DNA from: Limonium bicolor
Lineage: Eukaryota > Streptophyta > Magnoliopsida > Caryophyllales > Plumbaginaceae
Reading direction: 5' to 3'
Length of the DNA: 64,000 nucleotides
NCBI GenBank assembly: GCA_023374045.1
Contig: CM041779.1
Span: 297,362,167 to 297,426,166 of the forward strand
Part shown: piece by piece, positions 19,198-31,400 of the stretch
Numbering within the stretch: position 1 is the first letter of the stretch
Layout: every line of letters begins with the position of its first letter
Notes under the pieces: generated by a model
The model's input: the letters and a program-made list of their open reading frames with translations, nothing else
Told to the model about the DNA's origin: nothing
Database searches by the model: none
Made by a program: the position numbers and the translations under genes

Positions 19198-19844
19198 GTT
19201 ATCCGCCCAGGTATGATTTTATTAAGGGATACCTGACACCCGACGCACAAATAGCCATCATCAGGAGATGCAATCAACTAGGAATGGGACCGGGAGGTTT
19301 TTACACACCGGAATACCCAGGGGGAGCAAGATGAAATTAAAAATGATGAGCTTGGGCAAGGATTGGAATCCGTATGCCAAGAATTACCAAACCACAAGGG
19401 AGCAAGATGGAGTCTCACCACCGGGGATACCCGAAGAGTTCCATCCAGTTATTACACAAGTCATGGAAATCGCTCAGCATGGAAGCTGAACCGATTCCAG
19501 ACATCCAGCCAGACATTTGCATTGTAAACTTCTACGAAAAAGATGGGAAACTGGGACTACACCAGGATAAGGACTAGACAACGGAGTCTCTCGAGAGAGG
19601 GATACCCGTAGTGTCTTGGTCCATTGGAGATGATGCGGAATTTTTTATACGGCGAGCAGAAGCGTGCGGACCGTGCAGACAAATAATACTTAAGTCAGGT
19701 GATGTATTAATTTTGGGAGGAGAATCAAGGATGTTATACCATGGGATTAAGAGAATCAAGCTGAATACAGCACCGTCAGCAGTAATCAATGCGACGCATA
19801 TGAGACCAGGAAGATTAAACTGACCTTTAGACAATATTAGCCAT
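19191..19844 (+). pseudogene. AlkB-like 2OG-Fe(II) dioxygenase domain inside an LTR retrotransposon
   Basis: About 215 codons with homology to the AlkB family (closest in feel to plant ALKBH1), which oxidatively demethylates alkylated or methylated bases in DNA or RNA using Fe(II), O2 and 2-oxoglutarate. Visible in order: YDFIKGYLTPDAQ; GGFYTPEY; LKMMSLGKDWNP; PPGIPEEFHPV; PDICIVNFYEKDGKLGLHQD with the iron-binding HxD; VVSWSIGDDAEFF; LKSGDVLILGGESRMLYHGI with the second iron His; and RPGRLN, the start of the Arg-containing 2OG-binding end. Damage: a frameshift near 19332, another near 19485, an in-frame TAG at 19575-19577, and a one-base loss near 19821 before the natural TAG at 19842-19844. 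It has its own ATG (19191) or can be joined to gag by splicing at 19198. Shorter than cellular ALKBH1 (~350 residues), so mainly the catalytic core. Confidence 0.85.
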
Positions 19845-19995
19845 GTAATGTTAGAATGAGATGAGAAATGAGATGTAAGATTGAAGCACATGTTGTAAAC
19901 AGGATGGTCATAAATAAAATAACAGTGTTGTTCATATAAATTGTTACGACTCTTGTTATACCATCAATACTCATGGAGCTTGTGAACACAATTAG
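19845..19995 (+). other. AT-rich segment between AlkB stop and protease-pol acceptor
   Basis: No coding potential; ends CACAATTAG|GTCATGG, a canonical acceptor in phase 1 with the donor at 18971/18972. It is the last part of the proposed long intron (18972-19995) whose removal would give a Gag-Pol frame without AlkB. Confidence 0.5.
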
Positions 19996-22900
19996 GTCAT
20001 GGACTCGGTACGGAAGGTGCACTAAGCATACTCACTGAGGCACAGGCCGACGCTAGCGGTACTATCCTCACCGGCACCTTTCCGATCAATGGGATTGAGG
20101 CATCAGTTCTCTTCGACTCAGGGGCCTCGCATACCTTTGTCTCTGCATCATTTGCGAGCAGTTGGGGCTAGACGCTGAAGAGCTACCCGACTTCACGGTT
20201 ACGCTCCCGTCTAGGGAGAAGGTTCGTTGCACCTCGTTATTACCGAGGAGCCACCATCAGCATTAAGGGGAAGACTTCCCAGTCATTTCATTGAGTTCAG
20301 TAAGCTAGGATTTGATGTTATCTTCGGGATGAACTGGTTGGAGCGGCACAAGGGACGTATCCCTCGGCCGAGCATAGATTGCTGCTCAGGAGTCCATCTG
20401 GGGTAACAATATCATACCGCCAGAGGCCCAGAGAGCCTTCGACTAGATCATCACCGCCATGGCAATGCAAAGAAATAAGGAGAAAGGAAGAAGTATACCT
20501 CTGCTATGTACAGGACATAGAGAGAGACCCTGAGTTCGACCCCGACTTACCGTAGTGTCGGAGTTCCCCGACTTATTTCCACGGGAACTGCCCGGCATGC
20601 CACCCACTCGGGAGGTAGAGTTCACCATTGAGCTGCTACCTGGTACCGGGACCGATAGCCAAAGCACCATATCGTATGGCTCCGGCAGAAATGACTGAAT
20701 TAAAAGAACAACTGAAAGATTTGTTGGATAAAGGATTTGTCAGACCAAGTGTGTCACCATGGGGCGCCAGTCCTCTTCGTGAAGAAGAAGGATGGTAGTC
20801 TCCGCCTCTGCATCGACTACAGAGAGTTGAATGCAGTGACAGTGAAAAATAAGTAACCCACCCCCGCATTGACGATCTGTTCGATCAGTTGAAGGGAGCA
20901 TCTGTGTTTTCCAAGATTGATCTCAGATCGGGGTATCATCAGATAGCCATTAAGGAGGGAGACATTGAGAAGACGGCATTCCGGACACGATACGGCCCTA
21001 TGAGTTTACAGTGATGCCGTTCGGTTTGTCGAACGCGCCAGCGAAGTTTATGGATCTGATGAACCGCTTGTTCCGGGAGCAGCTGGACAAGTCGGTTGTG
21101 GTTTTATTGATGATATATTGATATATTCAAAGTCTAAGATTGAGCATGAGGAACATTTGAGAAGGTGTTGGAAATATTAAGGGAGAACCAGCTATATGCT
21201 AAGTTCTCCAAGTGTGAGTTTTGGCTTGACCAGGTCTCTTTCCTAGGTCATGTCATCTCAGATGCTGGGATCGCAGTGGATCCAGCAAAGATTGATGCCG
21301 TACGTACCTGGCCAAGGCCGAAGACTGTTACCGACATTCGGAGCTTTCTCGGTCTGGCAGGTTACTACAGGAGGTTTGTGAGAGATTTCAGCAAGGTCGC
21401 GAAGCCGATGACCAGTCTGAAGAAGAGATGCACCATTTCTATGGACAGTCGACTGTGAGAGATCATTTCAGCGCTTGAAGGACTCACTGACCACTGCGCC
21501 GGTACTGACCATTCCAGACGGTACAAGGGCTTTGAGGTTTATTGTGATGCATCCGGCAGGGCTGGGTTGCGTGCTCATGCAACATGGCAAGGTGGTGGCA
21601 TATGCCTCACGCCAGTTGAAGAAACATGAGGAGAACTACCCCACACATGATTTAGAGCTGGGAGCTGTAGTCTTCGCTTTGAAGATATGGCGCCACTACT
21701 TATATGGGGTTAGTGTCACGATCTACACCGATCACAAAAGTTTGAAATATATATTCACTCAGAAGGAGTTAAATCTTCGACAGAGATGGTTTAGAATTTC
21801 TGAAAGACTATGACATTGACCTCCAATACAAAGAAGGGAAGGCCAATGTTGTAGCAGATGCCCTGAGCCGTCGAGCACACTCACTCCATTCGCTAGTTTC
21901 TTTCTCCAGCTTGGTTGATGAGGTGCGAGAGGCTCAGAGGACTGATGAGTATATGAGAGAGGTCAGACAGAAGCTGACAGATGGTACCTTTGAGTCAGAA
22001 ATACGACTTCAGACTTCATGATGATGATCTGATCAGACTTAAGGGCCGATTATGCATACCACGAGGTAACACGGATCTGAAAGACCGTATACTTAGAGAA
22101 TCACACTGTTCTTCAGTTTCCATCCATCCGGGAGCCTCTAAAATGTATAAAGACATGAAGAGATACTTCTGGTGGTCGGGATGAAGACAGATGTTACCGA
22201 GTTCGTCTGAGGTGTCTCACATGCCAGAAGGTGAAATTCGAGCACAGACGACCGGCGGAATGGTACAGTCGATGCCAGTTCCGGAGTGGAAGTTCCATGA
22301 TATCTCCATGGACTTCGTAGTTGGGCTTCCACCTGCTAGGGGAGGTCTCAACATGATATGGGTGGTGGTGGATCGCCTTACCAAAGTAGCCCGATTCATA
22401 CCGATGAAGGATACTTGGAAGGTGACCAAATTAGCTGAGTTATTTGAGAAAGAAATCATGAGGCACCACGGCATACCAAAGACCATAGTGTCAGATAGAG
22501 ATACCAGATTCCTTTCGAGGTACTGGAGAGCTACCAGAGAAGCGTTGGGTACAGAACTCAAGCTGAGTACCGCGTTCCATCCTCAGACAGATGGTCAGAC
22601 TGAGCGTACTATTCAGACACTCGAGGACATGCTGAGAGCATGTGCCTTAGACTTCCAGGGCAGTTGGATTGACAGATTGCATCTGATCGAGTTTTCATAC
22701 AACAACAGCTATCACGCTTCGATCAAGATGGCACCTTTTTCAAGCGTTGTACGGTAGACCATGTCGTACACCGCTCTGCTGGGATGAGTCGAGTGAGACG
22801 GTCATCATAGGACCAGAGTACTTGGAACAAGTTCAGGCTGAAGTTCAGCAAATCAGGGAGAACATGAAAGCTGCTCAAGATAGGCAGAAGTCGTATGCTG

Positions 22901-23348
22901 ATGTTCGACGACGAGACCTGGAGTTCGCAGTGGGCGACCAGGTATTTCTGCGAGTATCACCGATGAAGGGTGTATTTAGGTTTGGGCAGAAGGGCAAGTT
23001 AAGCCCGAAATTTGTTGGTCCTTATGAGATTACGGAGCGGGTGGGCCCGTTGCTTACAGGTTAAATTTACCTGCTGAGCTGGGTAAAGTGCATGATGTCT
23101 TTCATGTTTCACAGCTGAAGAAATACATGCACCACCCCTCCCATGTGTTAGAACCTGAGAGGTTGACCTTAGAACCAAATATGAGATCCGTGGAGACTCC
23201 TCAGAGAATCTTGGACAGAAAGACTAGGACTCGCCACAAGTCAGTGCGACTGGTGAAGGTTCTCTGGTCTAACCAAGATGTCGAAGAGGCCACGTGGGAA
23301 TTAGAGGATAAGATAAGGGCGAAGTACCCTTCTTTATTTACTGACTAG
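19996..23348 (+). CDS. pol of chromovirus B: protease, RT, RNase H, integrase, chromodomain (frameshifted)
   Basis: Domains in order. Aspartic protease around 20010-20230 ([25 protein letters not shown], catalytic DSG). RT 20560-21440 ([48 protein letters not shown] near 21105-21130, [11 protein letters not shown]). RNase H 21440-21880 ([48 protein letters not shown]). Integrase 21900-23000 ([35 protein letters not shown] and [15 protein letters not shown], giving D-D-E). A chromodomain-like C-terminus at about 23190-23345 ([20 protein letters not shown]). The set and order are those of a Tekay/Del chromovirus; the chromodomain is thought to guide integration to heterochromatin. Many one-base indels break the frame, several in homopolymers. 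Confidence 0.92.
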
Positions 23349-23646
23349 ATCGTCTGTATAGGGTACGGGGCGTACCCCTTTTTAAGGGGGTAGAGCTTCC
23401 TCGCTTTTGAGTTAGGAAACGATCATGTTTGTCGTTTGTTTGGTTGTTTAAGTTGTGGATTTGTGTAAGTTGCTACACTTTGATGTAAGTTTGAGCTTTG
23501 AGTTATGTATGATACTTATGTATTGTATTTGAGATTGACCTTTGAGTCTTGAGATGTATGAATGTGAATATAAGATGTGTATTAAGATTAAGAGAACTGT
23601 GTACCGTGAATGGTTAAACACATGTGTGAACTTTGAGGACAAAGTT

Positions 23647-23663
23647 CTTTTAAGGGGGTAGAT
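23647..23663 (+). other. Polypurine tract of element B
   Basis: CTTTTAAGGGGGTAGAT directly before the right LTR start TGAAATACC. The same AAGTTCTTTTAAGGGGGTAGA context precedes the LTRs at 33194 and, on the minus strand, 62830. Confidence 0.8.
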
Positions 23664-26600
23664 TGAAATACCCAAACTTAGATATGGTGTTTAAATGATA
23701 AACTAAGATATAAGGAGGCTAAATAATGCCTTAGAAACATTAAGAAACATTTCTAATCAAAGAAAATATAAGGAAACACCAAAAGAGCAGTTTAAGCAAA
23801 AACGTGCTCTAAGCTTGGAGAGATATGGGAGAGTACCCAAATATTGTTCCAAGACCTTAGTAACATCCTAATGGTCATTTTAAATCAATTACCAAAGAAA
23901 ACCAAGCTTGAAAACAAGTTAAAACACAAAATGTGCTTTAAGGAGTCTTAAAGCACGTTTTTGAAAATTGTCTTGTAAATGAGTTTTGAATGGCTAAATG
24001 TCCATCATTACTCTTTAATTAATATGTGTACTATATAGTATCACATTTGGAGGTCTATATCAATGGGAAATCAAAAATTTCACAACAATGTGCCTTGTTT
24101 TTGATGAATAGTGAATTTATTAAGTTAGTTTATAACATAAGTTTATATAAGTGAGACATTTGGTCAATAAAGACTAAACTACCCTCATCACAAAAGGGGT
24201 CCGGTTTCTTAAGGGGTGAGTCACCACCTTTATGACTCATTAAGTTAAGGAAGCAAATAAGTCTTTTAAAGCCTAAGGTACTATTCACCTTTTTACATAA
24301 TATCTCACCTTTAGTGATTCTCTCTCCTCACTTCTTCATTCTTCCTTGTTCACACGTTTTTCTTGCTCTCTTTCTCTTCTCCTCATTCCGTAGAGCTCAC
24401 CTCCATGCTAAGCTCCATCTTCTCTTGCACACATCTTGCTCATTTAAGCTCCAAATCCAAACAAAATATATTTCTTCTTAGTTAGCTCAAGCTCCTCCTT
24501 TCTATCTTTTCAAAACTTCAAGAGCTTCATTTTGGTGCCAAGTCAAACCACCATTAGAGGAGGAAATTCAAGTTTGGAGACTCCATTGGCATCTCCATTC
24601 TCTTAAGGTAAAGAAAGTGTAAGAAAATCTAGGTTTCCACCATTTTCTTCACTTGACCGAAAATATATACTCATGGGACTCCATGTTTATGCCTTGTTCT
24701 AGCTTGTTTTTACTCTTCAAAGGAGAGAGGAGGTCCTTCTAGCTTCACATCCAAGTTGTCTCTTGAGAAACCAAGGTAAAACAATCACATTAATACCTTA
24801 AAACTATTTTTAAACCTAGGGTTGTTCCTTAGGGTTAATGTGTTATCTAGTACTCATTGGAGTCATTGGATATTGGTTAGAACATTGGCAAGGAGAATCA
24901 CATTTGTGACCGAGATTGAACAAAGAAAACCTAAGGAGAAAAGCTTTAAGCTTGTGAGAAAACAAGGTAAATTACTTACCTTAAGGTATTTTGTTGTTTA
25001 AGGGAATGAGGTGTGACTATATGATGAGTTTAGTGTAGAGTTTATATTGGGAAGGTGCTATAAAACCTAGGAGAAACAATGTCTACTCTTGTGAACTTGT
25101 GACTAATGAGCAAATGAGAAAAGAGATAGTTTAAGAATATAAAGGTGAAGTACAAGAAGCATTTTATTTCAATGGGAGCCTTGTTGAGTGTATTCGCAGG
25201 TTGAAGGCATTATATGTGGAAATTCAGTGGTTAAGATTATTGTCATTTAAGGGCCTAAGTGCCAAGCATTTGGAGTTTAAGCACTATATGATGATGTGGT
25301 GTGATTTTGGTGCAAATTGGGTGTTAAGCTATTGTGATGAGAATTTGTGTGGTATTGGTTGTTTGGTGGAGAAAACCCATGTGTTAGGAGTACTATATAC
25401 TAGAGAACCTATGGCAAAATTTAAAGGAGAGTTTAAGTGTTTAAGATATCCTAAGGGAATTTATGACTAAGGAAGTACTAGGAATGTTCTATAGGTTGTC
25501 TTGATGAAAGGGTGAAGTTAAGGTATTTTAATGACTTATGATGACTTAGGTAACACCATGGAAGGTTTAGGAATCAAGAGAATGTATTGGAGTATTAGGA
25601 CTTAGGCAAGTGTTGGTGCACATCTAGGAAGGAAATAATGTAATGATGATGGAAGTTTAATCTTGTTAAGGAACATTAAGAAATGTTTAAAAGAGTTTAG
25701 ATGAGAGATGCTTGGGAGATGATGTTATAGTGGTGAAGGAAACATTTGGCATAGTGGTTACATTAGGTATGAACCACCACAAGAAACCTAGAGGAAAAAA
25801 CATTACAAGTGTTGGCATTATTACAAGGAAAATGCATAATGACTAAGATGGATTTTGGTGGATGAATTAAGGTTTTTAAGGAGGGCTTAAGGTGTATTTG
25901 AGGTGCCCAAATGAGGTTATAACATATTAGGATATATGAGGAGAAGTTTGGAGTTGAAAAGGAATTTAGAAACAAGTTTTTGGAGCCGACCGCCTTAGGA
26001 CCGGACTTGCAAGGTCGGTCGGGCTCTGTTACACTACCGGAAAATGTTTCTGGAATCGACCGGACTTGGGGACCGGACCTACAAGTCGGTCGGGCTTGTT
26101 TTGTGAGAGGGGGAAATGTTTCTGGAATGGACCGGACATGGGACCGGACTTGTCAAGTCCGGTCGGCATGAATTTAGTACGGATTATAAGTCTCTGGAAT
26201 CGACCGGACATAGGACCGGACATGTAAGTCCGGTCGGAGTGAATTTTCTAACGGTAAAAGGTACTGGAATGGACCGGACTTGGCAAGTCCGGTCGGTAAG
26301 TCCGGTCGAGCCTAAAAAAAAAAAAAAAAAAGAAATTTCAATTTCTAAAAAATGGTAATGGGTAAGAGGTATGCCTTGGAAGGGTAGTAATGATTGGGAC
26401 CCTAAGAACTTAAGGAATTAAGTTAAGATTAAGTATAAGTTTTAATGTTTAAAGTTAAGTTTGTAAGATTAAGTGATAAAGACTAGAGGTTATTGAATGG
26501 AAGTCCTTAGGGACTAAGTGAGTTAAGTAAGGTGCAAATAACTAATAACCTAAAAATGAATGAATGTTTTAGGTTTGTGAATTGGGACCCTGAAGAAGGT

Positions 26601-27789
26601 TAACAAACAACGATCGACGGTGAACGGTACAATCCTTTTCGTGACCTGCTTGCTAACGAGGTGTCCCTCGGCTTGTGTGCTATCTGTTTATTTGCTATGA
26701 CTAAAACAAGATAAAGCATGCAACCGGTTATATTGTTCTCGTTGTGTTGTGTTACATTTACACTAACCCGCGAGGCTTGAGATTGTTACTAACCAAGTTT
26801 AGTACTTACTGAGTTAAGAATAAGAGTTAAGTTGATGGTTGTTGGTTAATGCCCGATAGGCTTAGCTAGCACATATGTTTAAGGTGTCTACTAACTGGAA
26901 CTTGAGTGAGGAAACCCGGGACCGATCTCCGGTCATGCATGCTAAGTGGAAAGGGGGACGGTATCTGAATCAGATCCGCCCTCCGCTTAAGGACTTGTCT
27001 TCGGACTTGTAGCCTAGGGCCGGTTGCCGGCTCAGCTACGCTGGACTCCCGTCCAGAGTAGGTGGCATTAAGATGGTGCGGTGGGATCACCTAAATCCCA
27101 GGTTCGAATTAAGCTACAACCAATCCCTTCAGGAAAGGTTTGTGTACTGATTAAGATTAAGACTGAGATTGAGATTAAGATTAAGGTAAGGTAGGGACTG
27201 AGATTAAGGAAATGAGACTAGGAGGGGGTACTAACCCACTTGTTAAGGGAACGCTTGAGTCGTTCATTGCTTGTGAACTATATATGTTCATCTGTGGTTA
27301 TTGTTATTGCACTTCATTATGTTTGTGTATGTAATCAATTTCCATGCTATCGACAATTAGTCGTCGTAGCCCCGTTAGCTTGGGGGCCATGAGAGGGTGT
27401 ACCAGCATTCGTGCTGACCCCCTCGGGGGCTATTTTTACACTTGCAGGTAAGAGGCCCATGAGGACGCACTACGAGAGTAGGAGCGGTTAGGCTTAGGAG
27501 GGGACTTTTATTTTTGAGTTCGGGTTGCGCCTGTGCACCCGACTGTTGATATTAAACTGTTGTAAGTTGAGACTATGTTTGAGATACTAGTACTCGGTTG
27601 GTCGTGTATTATGAACGTTGACGTGTAAATTGGATAATTGTTTTTGGATAAGTATTGTAAGTATTTTAACCGGTATCTTCTAACGATCAGACCGTGGCAA
27701 GGTTCAGGAGTTGTTTATTTCCGCTGCGACATATTCGATTAAGTGTTCAGATTGCGATAACCACGATAGGCTTTGGATGGGGTGTTACA
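23664..27789 (+). repeat. 3' LTR (4126 bp) of chromovirus B
   Basis: Matches 13218-17345 throughout. Ends GGGGTGTTACA at 27789. The 5 bases outside are ATAAT here and TGTCG at the left LTR, so there is no target duplication. The right flank is the interior of the LTR of element C. Confidence 0.93.
25983..26309 (+). repeat. GC-rich inverted-repeat block in right LTR of element B
   Basis: Partner of 15543-15865; the hairpin with GACCGGACTTG / CAAGTCCGGTC arms is at 26272-26294. Some arms that lack one base on the left (GTCCGTCGG) are complete here (GTCCGGTCGG). Confidence 0.85.
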
Positions 27790-28385
27790 ATAATGAATAC
27801 CATGAGTGATTTATTATGTAAGGATATATTATCCGTTTGTTGAGCCGTTGAGGCGAAATGATTATGTTTTGTGTGTTTTACAGTTGCATGCATGATTTAA
27901 AAATAGAATCAACCGCAGCTAGAACGACAATTGTTTGCGTGGCCCGGTAGCATGTGGGCTGCGGGATTACCATACCAGCAAAGGTGCTGAGCCCTCTTGG
28001 GGGCCACCCTTTCTCTTCTTTTCCTATTTCAGGACAAGGAGCTGGAAGCCGTTCGAGAGTAGGTACGGTTAGTCGTTGTACATGTAATCGTTTATGTGTA
28101 TATATACAGTAGGTGTAGTAAGACCGAAATTGTTATCGGCATTAGTTATAAATACTCGGTATAGTTGGAAAGTGTTATGTTGTTGTTGTGTTATTGGAAA
28201 GGATAGTAATGTGTAGTCGCTCGGGAATTTTAGCCCATCAGACCGGTACAATGGTGTAGTATTAGCCTTGTTAGCCACGTGGGTGGCTAACGGCGTGTAA
28301 CACCAACGAGTTAAGTAATGATGAGGTTGTTGTTTTTCCGCTGCAGTTTTATTTAAGTGTGTTAATGTTGGATGGGGGTGTTACA
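27790..28385 (+). repeat. Truncated 5' LTR of large non-autonomous element C (last 596 bp)
   Basis: Matches 37411-38002, the end of the right LTR of element C, and ends GGGGGTGTTACA just before a PBS. The first ~4.2 kb of this LTR is missing; its place is taken by the right LTR of element B. Confidence 0.88.
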
Positions 28386-28390
28386 AAAAG

Positions 28391-28418
28391 TGGTATCAGA
28401 GCGAAGTATCGCTCTGAT
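28391..28418 (+). other. Primer-binding site in a hairpin (element C)
   Basis: TGGTATCAGAGC (iMet type). ATCAGAGCGA at 28395 pairs with TCGCTCTGAT ending at 28418. The stem matches that of element B in position, but its inner base pairs differ (GCGA/TCGC versus GCGTA/TACGC). Confidence 0.85.
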
Positions 28419-31400
28419 GACTGAATTAACCGAGCTTAGGAAGTACCGATTAGGATTTTAGTACTTTGGGTTAAGGGTTGAGTGATAGCGTGAGAGATAC
28501 GCTAGTTAGGAACTACCAGTGAATACTGAAAACCTACTATATCCAGCCCGCCCTCCACAACCCCTGTTTTATAACTTGGGAAACAACACCAGAGAGATGA
28601 AAGTCCTCTCCTACTCGGGAATACCCGATCTGGCTGTTATTAAATAACCTTTAGGGTACGGAGAACCTGTCATAACAGTAGATCCCGAAAATGGGAATCC
28701 GGAGACGACGGTCCTCCATCTGAACAATGTTAACCGCATTTATAGCGAAGAATAAGCATTTTTTTGTATAAGAGAATAGAATTTTCCGGCAACCTACCTG
28801 GGTCGACATGCAAGCAGTCGAGAGTAACCAGCTTGCAACGCACTGACCGTGCAACAGGCAAGAAGTGGATTAGTGAACCGAGACGAGTGTCTACGGGACC
28901 ACAGTTGATAAATAACACACCAACGGTATCAACCGACAAGGGAACTACAACGTAGTGCCCAAATACGTGGAACGGGCTACAAAGAGAATACAATACTAAG
29001 AAAAGGGGTCTCCCAGAATGGGAAACACCCCCAGTTGATGATCGTCATGTGAAGACAGTGAGAAGTCACCTAGAAGAGGTATTGTCAAGGCAGTAAGATC
29101 AGTGAGGGCCAACAAGCCATTGATGACAGTATGGGTAAAAACAATACACAACCGTATGTGTTAAACCGATACCAGTTAGCATGGCGCACTTGCCATAGCA
29201 AGTGCTGCTATAACAGGGCTGTTCGGAAATTTATAACCACTACAAAGTACTTAGTAAAGTACTGAAAGTTAAATGTGATCGTCATAACAGTGGAAGGGCC
29301 TGTTAGCCTAACCCCCTGTAATTGTAAGTACACCAGTCAGCAAGAAGCTAGACTTGGTTAAGGTGAAAGATGTTGTGAAACCATGAAAATTTTCTTTCAA
29401 ACTCAATTTACTCAAACCCTTTTCTTTTCAAAACCAGATTTTCTTTCAAACCATACTTCCTTCTAACCTTCTTCTAAACCAAACCACCAGTAAAACCAAG
29501 GATAGTTGACAAGGATGTAACAATGGATAAACTTTCCCTCGATTAAGTTCGGGAAGCATGGAATGAATATTGTCACGGACAATATAAGGGAGTTGACAAC
29601 AGAATACTTCACCTAGGCGTGTGACGGACACTACGAGTGTACCAACTGAATTGTGGGACGACCGCACTCCGATTGGAGCTTGTTGGCCTGACAGACCTAC
29701 TTATGGGTTAGTTGGGTAAGTAGCAATGTATCAGTATGGTACCCCACATATGTATACGAGTAGAGTCCGAAACACGGGAAGTAGTCGACTCCGTTCTGCG
29801 GTCAGCAGTATAAATCAAACAAGGGCTAAGGATTACAAGGAAAGTTGAAGTTAAGGAACTCAGTTAAGTTAACGAGATTAAAAGGATTAGTGAATTCCTT
29901 TCAAGGGAATGTTTAAGAGTTAGGAAGTGCGAAGTGCACAACTGTTAAGTAAAGACATAGCATATGTCTTAAGAATCCTCGGGGATAAACATGATAGCTG
30001 GAAAGCAAGCAAGGCAGATGCCTAATGTGGACACATTAATGTGCAATGGACGGGATGAAACTCCCAGAATGAGTACCTACACTACCAGGAAGTGTTGATC
30101 TTCACAGAAGAAGATAATAAGCCAGTTAAGAACGCAAACGGCATGGCTAACGGAATGTACCAATAAGTGTGAACCAGATGTAAAAGCATAACTTAGCAAC
30201 ACCCAGGAGCAATCCTTGAAGGGTGTTCGCATCAACAATTGTTGAATGAAATGCATGACAAAGACACAAGGTTGAAACTAACACCCAGTTTAGACATAAG
30301 TTGTCAGGAGACGGACTGACAAACCTAAGGGGCATCCCATGGAAGGAAACGGAATGCAACGACTTGTCATGGAGCTCAATATAATATCCAAACCATGAAT
30401 AAGTACAGAGAAGTATATGTGTGTGGACAGCCTACAATGAGCCCAGCTCAAGGCAAATAAGGCTCATAAGCCATAAGCAAGAATGTTATATAAATTCGAT
30501 TGATTGTAGAAGTTTATGTTGTATAAGTGAATAGAGTGGTAAACGAACCACTGCATTGAGAGTGGGGATACCTCTCGATATTGTGAGACCGCAGGAGCGG
30601 TAGTTCAGAAATACGTTAAGGGTGGACCAATATGGTTACTACCACTTTGGGAAGACCGGAAGGGTAATAAGTCTAATAGCAACCACCGTACGTGTGGGAC
30701 GCTAGATGTGTGATGGCGATGCTCAAGGAGCATTCAGTAGTCATCCAAATGAGTGATGCCCATAATGTGAATAATAAAGTATGTTGTGGAAGTTAATGTG
30801 ACAGTAAATACTGTAAGCTGATGTTATACAGGGAGTAAGAGCACGGTTCGCAGTTGCGACCGTTGTATAAGTATTGTTAAATGATAATGTAGCAGATAAG
30901 ACCAGTTATGAGTTAAACTCAGTGGAGATGCAAGATAAGCGATTTTAAACAGACTGGGCAATAAGCCAGTGATAGGTACTGTGTGATGAGTTTCAGTGTG
31001 AATTCCATGGCGAATCGCATAAGGGATTACTGTCAAGAGTTTACGCCTCTGCACTCTGTATGACTGAGTGTTTTGGTATTGCGCTTGTGCAGTAATGATC
31101 GAGTGGGATAGCTAGGAATTGGAAACATGTTAATTGTGGACAAATAATGTTATAATGGCCGATGCATAAGAAATGCAAAGCCGCACCAATAAAAGAGTAC
31201 TTGTGCAAAACCAAATGTGGAGGCATGTTAACAGTAAGTGACTACAGTAGCACTAACTGCCAAATAGCGGTATGGAATATACCCCAAATGTTGTAAATAA
31301 CTGAGAGAGCACTACACACTAGGTAGTAGCTCAATCTCAACCGACAGTAAGTCGGAAGGGAACAAGTCAATCATTGTGAAATACATAGCTGTATACACAG

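Noticed and set aside
19191..19844. AlkB cassette as an integrated plant RNA virus fragment
   Set aside because: No viral replicase or coat sequence around it, the motifs look closer to cellular ALKBH1, and it is flanked by in-phase splice sites inside a retrotransposon. Not excluded without a phylogeny.
28600..28760. Possible remnant of gag or AlkB at the start of element C's internal region
   Set aside because: A few GYGEP/PENGNP-like residues but no recognisable motif order; left as non-coding.
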